Source: Cornus controversa (lineage: Eukaryota > Streptophyta > Magnoliopsida > Cornales > Cornaceae). From it: a stretch of DNA of 64,000 nt. This document shows positions 1 through 8,854 of this stretch, piece by piece; the stretch's first letter is position 1; each line of letters starts with the position of its first letter. Both the position numbers and the translations under genes were made by a program. Below the pieces are notes generated by a model that searched no databases, had not been told where the DNA came from, and was given only the letters and a program-made list of their open reading frames with translations. The stretch is taken from contig CM048846.1 in the NCBI GenBank assembly GCA_026545225.1, positions 51,080,270-51,144,269 on the forward strand, written 5' to 3'.

Positions 1-1980
1 TCACCACTCAAATTGGGGCTCAAGCTCTGGTTGATTGCTTAAATTGCTTCTGGTCTACGAGTCAGTACTTCTGCTAGTCTAAATCATTATGTGTTATTTA
101 CATGCTAGGTAGAAGATAAGTTTAGAGACCTCTTTGCCATTGTAGATACCTCTAGTTGATTTCAAAACTACTAATACCTTGTCAAGTTTTTATCCAAGTG
201 TTTTTCACGTGAAAATGCTAAGTCGAGGTCTAAATAGAGGTTACATATATCTGGTGCATAATTACTGTTCACTTTTGTTGTCCAAAGCTCAATCTCTGTC
301 AGATTATGATTATCGATGATTTCTGATGTTCCATTTCCTTCAAGCATATTATAATTCATATTTTGAAACTGCTAAAGTTTATTTTGTCGTAAAATCTTAT
401 TAGAATCATTGTTTAGATCATTATACACTGTTTTTATTGCTGATTGTGAAAAGGGGACTAACAGATGTATGAAGATGATGAGTTTGTATGCAAGAATTAT
501 TCTAACAACTATCATTTAACATGCTAAAGATGTTAGTGCTATAGTAAATTATTTTAGTTTGCTGCACCTAGACTTGAATACCTAACAAGAATTATCGAAT
601 ATTTTGCATGTGATTTGGTATATCTATTTGTAGAAGCATCTTGGAATTGACTAAAAAGTGGGGAGGAAATGTTACGTTATCCATTTTTCATGTTGTTGGT
701 GTGGGTTAAGGTACAAGATTTGGGCTTCGCACGGGCTGAGGTGTTACTACTTGATATGCCTACCCACCTTCCCCTTCCCCTTCCCCTTGCATGTTGATTG
801 AAATAGTTTTTTATGTGATTTCAATTAATCTTGTGAGATGGATCTTCCTTGGATTCATCAATTTTTATAATAATTAAAATGGAGGTTTGGAAGGAGTTTG
901 TGCTGGCAATAATCAGTCCTCACTTTATTTGTATTATATGATTTTTCTTTTCTTTTGCTACATTTTTACCCTTAGTTCTTAATGGTGTCTCATATGTTTA
1001 AATATTTGCTACTTGTATTTTCCTTAGATTGTGGTTCATTCTCTAATAAATTAGTTGGCATTCTTCTTCTTTGGAAACCATGGCCTCCCTTTATGGAACG
1101 AAATTCAATTTTTCATTGTTAGACAATTGGTCAATTTATTTTTAACTATTATTCTTTTAATTTTATACTTGCGTGCATTTTTTGGCTGCATATGGGTTTC
1201 AGGTTCTTCTTTTTCCAATAAAATAGAGCTCGACTTGCACTTCTTTTTTTGCAAATTTTGATATCCCATTGTTGAACAAATGGTTTTTCTTTTTAATTAT
1301 TATCTTTTATACTTTCTTTTTTCCATTTTGGATTGCATACGGGTTTCTAGTTCCTCTCTCTTTCTTTCAAATAAGCTTTATTTTTCCCTAAGATATTCAA
1401 GGGCAAAATTTAAGTTTACTTGTGAACTTTTATTTTCATTCACTAAGTTATATTGTACAGTTTAGTATATAAGATTGGTGTAGTCAAGATTTTGTGCATT
1501 TTACATCTCATCAAGGGTGAGCTTATTTCAACTGGTGTCTTCATTAAAAGGAGTGGATGCAAAGCTTGTAAAATTTTTAACAATGCCTATGAACATATTT
1601 GTTTATGTTTGTACAACCTATGTTTTCTGCATATCCTATGTTTGTAAAAAATAAAATAATAACTAATATTTTATTTTATTTCATCGGTGTCACATGTTAA
1701 AAAAAATTAGATTGTGATATTTTTCATATAATGTATTTAATCATATTTAGTTATTTATTGTTAATCATATTTAATTAAATTTTAAATTTTATTAGTACTT
1801 TTATATAAAGTTAAGTTTGCTTGATGTTTTTACCCTACTGCCTTGTGGTCTAGTGAGAGAGAGCCATTCTAGACTTCATGGTGGGAACCAAAGGACTGCT
1901 GTGCAAATTGCTACCGAGGCTGCTATGGATTTTACTATTGCTTTGCATGTTAGTTCGGAAGATTTGAATGGTTTATTTTG
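1..1980. other. Gene-poor AT-rich DNA
   Basis: No convincing gene was seen. The stretch is T-rich with frequent stops in all frames. A short open segment at about 1833-1978 on the plus strand reads as ordinary protein (for example RTAVQIATEAAMDFTIALHV) and is followed by a possible GT donor, so it could be a stray exon or a captured gene fragment. I do not recognise the family. Confidence 0.5.
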
Positions 1981-2990
1981 ACGAGGTATTTCTTGGTTCC
2001 TTAATTTTTTTCTTGCTTTGCCATTTATTCAAGACATTCAATACTCTCCTCTATTCTAAGGGTATGCCCATTTCCTCCTTTTGTACTTTGTGTTTTATCA
2101 TTCTAAAATCAACTCCATTCACGGAAAAAAAAAAAAAAATCCATTTCCTCCTTTCTGGCTTCTTTAAGGGTTCCAAGAGCCTGATTCAAGGAGATCCTTT
2201 TATCTCTTTTTCTCTTTGTTATTGTTATGGATATGTTCGATCTCATCTATTATACAGAAATCCATTCATGATGACCCTCAATTTCAGTTTCATTGGAAAT
2301 GCAAAAAGAGTAGATTGCCCCATTTGATTTTTGTTGATGATTGATCTCACGAGGTTTTCTCATAGTGATCATCATTCTTTAGATGTACTCATCAAAGCTT
2401 GAATATCTTCTCTTCATTGTCAGACTTGGTCCCCCATCCATTCTAAAAGTCTCATTTTCACTTCTTGTGTGCCCATTAATGTTCAAAGTTCCATGGTTGG
2501 ATCCTATGGTTTTGACTTGGGGAACCTCCCTGTTAAATATTCGGGGTTGCCTTTAATTTCAATTAGATTAAAGGCCAGTGCCAGGTTTTTATCCTATGTA
2601 GGTAGGCTTCAACTTGTCAAAGTCATTCTACTTGGCATCATTATTGGCTATTGGAGTGATTTTTTTTTTATCTTGCCTAAGATGGTGATCAACTTGATTG
2701 ATAGTGTCCCTAGAAATTTTCTCTGGTCTGGGGTGGAGCTTAAGGCAACAGGTCCTAAGCTGTCATGGTGAGAGGTAGCTAGGAGGCATTGGCTTACCCC
2801 CATTTGGCTACACTTAATAATAGAGTTTCCATGATGAAGCATATTTGGAACCTCTACAAAGACAAAGGGGAATCCTTTTGGTTTGATTGGGTACTGGAGG
2901 ACAATCTTATAAAATTGCGGAGCCTGGCTAAGCCTTTTAAGCTTATGTAGTACAGTGGTAAAGTGGAAAAGAATATAGGAGTATATATTT
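1981..2990 (+). pseudogene. LINE (non-LTR) reverse transcriptase remnant
   Basis: Fragments in shifting frames read like the second half of a plant L1-type reverse transcriptase. Near 2160-2200 there is a GFFKGSKSLIQGDP block, which matches the family's G-x-RQGDP region. Near 2319-2336 LIFVDD stands in for the FADD catalytic box. At 2469-2771 there is a GFDLGNLPVKYSGLPL block followed by FLSYVGRLQLVKV and FILPKMVI, the usual thumb region. At about 2780-2940 come WNLYKDKGESFWFDWV and a KLRSLAKP tail. Stops and frame changes are frequent and the 5' half is absent, so this is a dead 5'-truncated copy. A second fragment of the same family lies in inverted orientation at about 49.6-49.85 kb. Confidence 0.75.
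2068..2153 (+). mobile_element. 60-nt LINE 3'-tail insertion with 13-bp target duplication
   Basis: The direct repeat CCATTTCCTCCTT occurs at 2068-2080 and again at 2141-2153. Between them sit about 60 nt ending in a run of about 15 A. The non-A part (2081-2125) is nearly the same as the sequence just before the A-rich tail at 50146-50197. This is the structure expected of an extremely 5'-truncated LINE product made by target-primed reverse transcription, here inserted into the older LINE remnant. Confidence 0.75.
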
Positions 2991-3489
2991 AGAAGTCGGA
3001 GAATCGCCAATACAAGAATGTGTTCAAGGACTATTACTTTTATATAAAAAAATGTTAAATGTTAACTTTGTCTAATGACCATATTACATTTAGAAGCTTA
3101 ACCAAGGAGTAAAGAAATTTGGGAAAAGTTTTAAGATTATTTATTTATTTATTTATTTTTCAGATACTCGCTGATAATAAAAAGATTTTAAAATGTTGTA
3201 TAATTAAAGAAATTTCAACAACATCAGTTCACAGAATTGGGACTATGCATAATTTGGGTTTAGAATTATAATTTGGCCATTGGTAGAGGTTTGGAAATGG
3301 GTCGAATGATAATCGATCACTCATTAATTAGGGAGTTAAAAACCGCAACTCCCACCACTTGAAAACAAGGACTCTCATTCAGCTCCGCCTTTAAGACATC
3401 CAAACTAATTAATTAATTAATGTGGTTACTTTTTACAAGAGGAGAAAGAAAACGCTTTAGTAGCTTCCATCTTAAAGAAGTCAAAGTTG
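2991..3489. other. Intergenic, no gene seen
   Basis: AT-rich sequence with short ATTT and TTAA runs (for example near 3140 and 3408). No open reading frame of note and no recognised repeat. Confidence 0.5.
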
Positions 3490-3655
3490 GTAGGACTCTA
3501 AATCAGACGAAAATTAACGTAGTTGGAAAGTATGTTGTTAGTAAAATAGGGCTCTGAATCAGATGCAAATTAAGGTAGTTGGTAAGTATGTTGTTAGTAA
3601 AATAGGGCTATGAATGAGATGCAAATTAACGTAGTTGGTAAGTATGTTGTTAGCA
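3490..3655. repeat. Tandem repeat, three copies of about 56 bp
   Basis: Three successive copies each contain AATTAACGTAGTTGG-like and AGTATGTTGTTAG-like blocks. The TATGTTGTTA block recurs at 3531, 3587 and 3643, a period of 56 bp. Copies differ by a few bases. Confidence 0.8.
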
Positions 3656-3699
3656 GACGAGGATTAAATTGTGATGTATATTTTTGTAAGTGACAATTT

Positions 3700-4980
3700 T
3701 TAGTGTTAAAATCAAATATGATCGAGTTGTATATTTTGAATTATATTCTTGTTATTGATCATGTAATTGAAGTTTTAGAGTGAGCATGTAATTCTATACC
3801 AACCATGCAAATGTTCTTCAAAAGATGAAACTTGAATCTTTGGAAAAAGTCATCAATGATCTAAACAAGAATTTGATTGATTGAATTTTTAAGATAGTTC
3901 CAAATACATTAAGTACATCGTTGATCAAATATGAGAGTCACGTAGTCCATGTAAAGTGGTGAGAACACATATATTTCAAACATGGAGATTCGGACCTTGA
4001 AAAGAGGAGGTTTTAAGCAAATTCGAACACTCTTCAAAGTTAGACCAATCCAGGGTTTAGCTAGACCGTTCCAAGAGGTCTCAGTATCTCTACATGAGTT
4101 TGCTATAGGACATGGACCGGTCCAAGAAAATGCTAGATAGGTCCAAGACTTCTAGTTTGAGGGATTTTGCCTATTTTGTCTTGTTTTGACCCAGAATTGA
4201 CCTAGAATTTTTCTAAAACGTGGGGACTTGTTTCCTATTGATTTTTAACTTATTTTAAAAAATAAATTAGAGTTTTTAATCGTTATAAAAATCTCATATG
4301 TTTTCTCTCTAGGGGTGAAAAAATTGGTGCTTTTACAAAACTTTCAATACATATCAAATTGAGAATTTCTCGAGAGAAAGGATTGAGGATTTAGGGGGTC
4401 TCTATTTGCTTGATTAACTGTTCAAAGACTGTATTAAATATTTCTTCGTGATTAAGTTACTGGATTGATTTCTTCTACAACTGTTCGTTGGTGAAGAAGA
4501 AGAAGATCGAGCTATGAAGGGGACAGAATAATTGCTGAGTGCTCGTGTTCTTCTAGTAACCATTCTGAGAGGATTTTGACGTTACTCGGGAATCTGCAGC
4601 AGTTAGATGAGGTAGTCGCAATAATAAGTCTGAGGTGTTCCACATCAAATTTTTTATAAGAGTGGAGTGGGCCGCGGTGTGAGTTTGGGACAAATTCTAT
4701 TGTACGTTGCTTCAATGATAGTGAATTTGCTTCTCCGAGACTGCAAAGTCTCACTTGTGATTTTTTTTTTCCGATATGGGTTTACCACGTATATCTGGTG
4801 CATTCTTTACATTACTGCACTTTATTTTGTTTACTTGTTTTGTGGGATTGCTTAGAATTTTTATTAGACTTAAAATTGACTAATTTGAAAGATTAAGCAA
4901 AAAACGAGTAAACCTAATCACCCCCTCTAGGTTTTAAATCTAACTTTCGTAGCCGCTTCCACATCACGCAACTCACATAA
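3700..4980 (+). repeat. LTR-like dispersed repeat, diverged copy 1
   Basis: Plus-strand sequence starting TAGTGTTAAAATCAAATATG and running past CACCCCCTCTAGGTTTTAAA is a diverged counterpart of the reverse complement of 28426-30097 and 35586-37260. The order of blocks is the same: an opening close to TGGTGTCAAAAC, an internal stretch about rows of gaccggtcc-like words, a CTACAACTGTTCGTTGGT block, and a CCTCTAGGTT block near the end. It stops before the last 400 bp of the other copies. The dispersed copies and the near-TG start suggest a solo LTR of a copia (perhaps Sirevirus-like) family; the class is inferred. Confidence 0.6.
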
Positions 4981-6192
4981 ATGACTAAAGGACCACAAGC
5001 ACTATCTTCACCACTACTTTAGTTTCAACTTCAACTGAACAATGAGGTGATTTTTTACTAACTAGGAAATTGGCTCTGAACTGGATTTTATGGGGGCTGA
5101 TTGGGCATATGGAGAGAGATGGTTGTATTGTTTTAGCTTATAATTGAATTGAAAATTAAACAATTATTATTGCTTACTTTATAAGAAAATAACTATTGTT
5201 CTTCTAATAAGAGCATCATCGGCTCTACGATGAATATTGTCATAGCACCTAAGTTTATATATTTTCTTTAATTTTATCATTTATAAACGTTATATCTAGT
5301 GTTCCTCTTACACATTCATTATTAATTTAAAATTAAACAATAAATTAACTTATTCTAAATAGTAATTTTGTCTTTCTTAAATATGAAAAGATTAAAGCTA
5401 AAGTATAAAATTGGGTCTACTTCTGAAGTACTTGGGAGCTCAACTCATGCGCCTGGTTCTGACTCCTCTTTTTTTGGGCTTGCATAATAGCCCATTGAAG
5501 AGATTTGAAGTGCTGAGAACGCAAGCCTTCTTTCGAAGTTTAAACCAAAGCTGATTGGTCTGGTTTAAATCTCTTGTGGGTTTAATGGGCTGTTTGAGGA
5601 ATAAAATATGTTGGGCTCTTTTGGAAAGCTTTATCACTACTCGGGGTTAGCTTTACGAAGGAAACTAGTGATCAGCCACGAATTGGGTCTGTGTGGTTAT
5701 AATGGTATGAAATAGAATGCATTTATGCTGCTAAAATTAAAACCATTTCAAGTTTGTTTCACCACAGCGGTCCTAACAAGCCCGTCAACCAAAATTGACC
5801 CACGAAATTTGAAAATCGCTAACCAAGTGATGGTATCTAGAGCCCTAAATCATTGAATTTAGTATCGTAGACACTTGAGAAAAAAACTCGGAGAGGATTC
5901 ATGTCGTAGTTCAGCCCCAAGTCGGTAAAAAGAAGTTGAATTTCATCCAAGGTAAGTATTTTTCATAAATCATTTTCTTACAACTTCCATTAAGTTTGTG
6001 GAATTTTTATAAATGTGCTATGACATCATCAATGAGAAAAGATTGGAATATGCAACATGATGTACCATATCAATTAGATAGATATTCAAATTAAATTTAT
6101 TTGATGAGTTCTACTGTTGAATTTTGTGCGGGTATGGAGGACATGACAATGATAGACAAACAAAAGAATTTACTCACTAATAGGAGTACGTT
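4981..6192. other. Intergenic, no gene seen
   Basis: AT-rich sequence with no supported coding region. A short minus-strand reading frame at 5440-5637 has no recognisable feature and is probably chance. Confidence 0.5.
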
Positions 6193-6204
6193 TACAATAC
6201 ATCC
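6193..6204. repeat. Left stump of a MITE split by the retrotransposon
   Basis: The 12 bases up to the retrotransposon (TACAATACATCC) match, inverted, the right end of the small element that resumes at 20388. The last five (6200-6204, CATCC) are one copy of the target duplication made by the retrotransposon. Confidence 0.7.
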
Positions 6205-6870
6205 TGTACACACAAATTTCGTGTCCGAAAATTCAGGAACGAAAATTAGTGACAAATAAACTATTTTATTAATTCAAGAAAAATGGTACAATCCTCTGTA
6301 AATCTTTACAAAAGAAATATGAAGATAAGGTCCTCTGATTCGATCTCCTTGGTAATCCGGCTTCAAGGGCTGCTAGAGCTTGATCTTGAATTGGATTGAA
6401 ACTTTGGTGAAGAACGACACGTGGATGATGTGCTTGTTGTTCTTCTCCTTCAAGGTTTAGATGCTTTGGAGTTTTGGATTTTGAGTGAAGAGTTCTACAG
6501 AGCTTCAGCTTTTTCTGAGAATCTTCTGGTTCATTTTCCTCACTTCTGGACCTTTATTTATAGGTTCACCGGAGGGATAGATTTGTAACTTTCTGTTCTT
6601 TTGATAATTATCCTATAATTATCATTTATGATAATTTTAATAATTATCCAATATAATATATATATATATATAATTATATTTATCCATTAGACCCATTTTT
6701 AAGTGGGCTTGGACTTCTCAAATAATTTAAATCAGTCCATAACTCATTTATTTGTAGTGGGCTTGGTCTTTAAATTATCTGACTCATTGGGCCATATTTC
6801 AAAGTGGGCTAAACTGAAGATAAGCCCATATTAATTTTGGGTCTATCGTGTAGATTTTTTAATGTCTACA
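6205..6870 (-). repeat. 3' LTR of the gypsy element
   Basis: 666 bp, TG...CA. Nearly identical to 19719-20382. Contains an AT dinucleotide run one unit longer than the other LTR. A TATAAATA box (minus strand) lies in the part corresponding to 20069-20076. Confidence 0.95.
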
Positions 6871-6887
6871 AATTGCCCCCACTTCAA
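6871..6887 (-). other. Polypurine tract of the gypsy element
   Basis: On the element strand the sequence directly before the 3' LTR is TTGAAGTGGGGGCAATT, a purine-rich tract typical of the plus-strand primer in plant gypsy elements. Confidence 0.8.
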
Positions 6888-6959
6888 GTGTCGCGCTATA
6901 TTGAGCTTGTTACGAACCTAAAGCGGCACTTGAAGTATTTAACTTTCGCAAAACTTTTT

Positions 6960-7270
6960 TTTTTTTGCGAAAATCCAACTGCAAGGATTTTTTTTTTCTC
7001 CAAATGGAATTGTAGACTTGAGGATCCTATTGCAAACAGGATTTTTTTTTCCATTGTCCAAGTGGAATTGAAGACTTGAGGATCCTATTGCAAATAGGAT
7101 TTTTTTTTTCTTATCCAAGTGAAATTGAAGACTTGAGCATCCTATTGCAAGTAGGATTTTTTTTTCTTATCCAAGTGGAATTGAAGACTTGAGCATCCTA
7201 TTGCAAATAGGATTTTTTTTTCTTGTCCAACTGAAATTGTATACTTAAAATCCAATAGAAAATAGGATTA
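6960..7270. repeat. Minisatellite array A (about 57-bp unit)
   Basis: About five copies of a unit containing CCAAGTGGAATTGAAGACTTGAG, then ATCCTATTGCAAATAGGA, then a run of 8-10 T. The ATCCTATTG block recurs at about 7023, 7081, 7138 and 7194 (56-58 bp). Each unit carries the small palindrome TCCTATTGCAAATAGGA. The array sits just inside the 3' LTR, in the 3' untranslated region of the retrotransposon. Confidence 0.85.
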
Positions 7271-7364
7271 ATTCACATCTATATATATGTGACTTATGCT
7301 TGAGACTTTTCACATCAGAGATAATTGAAGGAAATCTCCTGAACTCTTGTAACGGTACGCTCTT

Positions 7365-7862
7365 CTCTTCTTCTTCTTCTTCTTTTTTTTTTTTCTTCTC
7401 TTCACGCCACTGTTGAAATTCTTTTCAATTTTTTTTTCTTCTCTTCACGCCACTGTTGGAATTCTTTTCAATTTTTTTTTTTCACGGCACTGTTGGAATT
7501 CTTTTCCTTTTTTTTTTTCTTCTCCTCTTCACGCCACTGTTGGAGTTCTTTTTTTTTTTTCTTTTTTTTTTTTCTCTTCACGCCACTGTTGGAATTCTTT
7601 TCCAATTTTTTTTTCTCCTCTTCACGCCACTGTTGGAATTCTTTTCATTTTTTTTTTCTTCCTCCTCTTCACGCCACTGTTGAAGTTCTTTTTTTTTTTT
7701 TTTCTCTCCAGGCGCCGATTTTTTTTTTTTTCTTTTCTTTTTCTCTTTTTCTTCTTCTCTTCTTCTCTCCAGGCGCCGAATTTTTTTTTGTCTTTTTCTT
7801 CTTCTCTTCTTCTTCTTTCTTTTTCTCCTACTGCTACTGGATTTTTTTTTTTTTTTCTTCTA
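7365..7862. repeat. Minisatellite array B and polypyrimidine tract
   Basis: Seven copies of TCTTCACGCCACTGTTGGAATTC separated by T-rich spacers. CACGCCAC recurs at 7403, 7446, 7483, 7530, 7579, 7623 and 7670 (37-49 bp). The tract continues as nearly pure pyrimidine to 7862, with two copies of CTCTCCAGGCGCCGA. On the retrotransposon sense strand it is almost all purine. Long Phe/Ser-rich reading frames here are low-complexity by-products. Confidence 0.85.
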
Positions 7863-8190
7863 CGCCACTTTTTTGTATTATAAACTTTTGAAACAAAATG
7901 TATATGTGGCTAAACTTTGAAAGGAACATTTTTCTTTAGTAACAAATTTGTCTTCCGTGACCGCTATTAATCAAATCTGTTTTTTTTTTCCTGATCAGAT
8001 TCCACTTGTAGGCCCTGCTCGAATTTTGTGCTGTCTCTGAAACAACGAATAGATCTATCGAACTCATTGAGGAAGATAACGTTACGTAAGTCACTTAACT
8101 TTTCTTGGCAAGTTTCAAAATTTTTTTTTTTCAATTCTTGCAGGTCAAATCATCTTTCTCAGAATATGGAGTTCCAGACACCATTCATTA
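7863..8190 (+). other. Possible transcribed leader of the antisense gene
   Basis: Mixed-composition DNA between two arrays. It contains a good GT-AG pair on the plus strand, GTAAGTCAC at 8086 and TTCAATTCTTGCAG ending 8143, which would be a 58-nt intron, at the short end for plants. The site quality suggests this strand is transcribed toward the PMD gene, but that is inference. Confidence 0.35.
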
Positions 8191-8771
8191 GTCCCTTCGG
8201 GGTCCCTTAGTGCACTTCGGTGTCACTATTTCGTCCCTTCGGGGTCCCTTAGTGCACTTTGGTGTCACTCGTCCCTTCGGGGTCCCTTAGTGCACTTCGG
8301 TGTCACTCTTACTGTCACTTCGGGGTCCCTTAGTGCACTTCGGTGTCACTCTTTCGTCCCTTCGGGGTCCTTTAGTGCACTTCGGTGTCACTCTTATTGT
8401 CCCTTCGGGGTCCCTTAGTGCACTTCGGTGTCACTCGTCCCTTCCGGGTCCCTTAGTGCACTTCGGTGTCACTCTTATTGTCCCTTCGGGGTCCCTTAGT
8501 GCACTTCGGTGTCACTCTTATTGTCCCTTCGGAGTCCCTTAGTGCACTTCAATGTCACTCGTCCCTTCGGGGTCCCTTAGTGCACTTCGGTGTCACTCCT
8601 ATTGTCCCTTCGGGATCTCTTAGTGCACTTCGGTGTCACTCTTACTGTCCCTTTGGGGTCCCTTAGTGCACTTCGGTGTCACTCTTTCGTCCCTTCGGGG
8701 TCCCTTAGTGCACTTCGGTGTCACTTTTTCGTCCTTTCGGGGTCCCTTAATGCACTTCGGTGTCATTTTTA
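8191..8771. repeat. Minisatellite array C (38-43-bp unit, 14 copies)
   Basis: Unit close to GTCCCTTCGGGGTCCCTTAG followed by TGCACTTCGGTGTCACTC and a short variable spacer. TGCAC recurs at 8211, 8253, 8291, 8334, 8376, 8419, 8457, 8500, 8543, 8581, 8624, 8667, 8709 and 8751. Spacings are 42 or 43 bp, with 38-bp units at three places lacking a TTATTG-like spacer. Copies are about 90-100% alike. It lies immediately upstream of the antisense PMD gene and in the retrotransposon's 3' untranslated region. Confidence 0.92.
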
Positions 8772-8854
8772 TTATCTGGCACGCTTTCGTCAGTTCTTTT
8801 CGGACAAATATTTTTTTTTTTTTTCAGATAAATATCCTTTGACACCCGCCAATC

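Noticed and set aside
1080..1146. Short ATGGCCTCCCTTTATGG... frame that could be a copia gag start
   Set aside because: Only about 22 codons before a stop and no LTR or primer site nearby.
7413..7891. Three overlapping Phe/Ser-rich reading frames of 75-156 codons
   Set aside because: They are by-products of the T- and CTT-rich minisatellite B; composition is extreme and all frames are open only because of the repeat.
8191..8771. CRISPR-like appearance of a regular repeat array
   Set aside because: There are no unique spacers, the gaps are short variants of one another, and the context is a plant retrotransposon.
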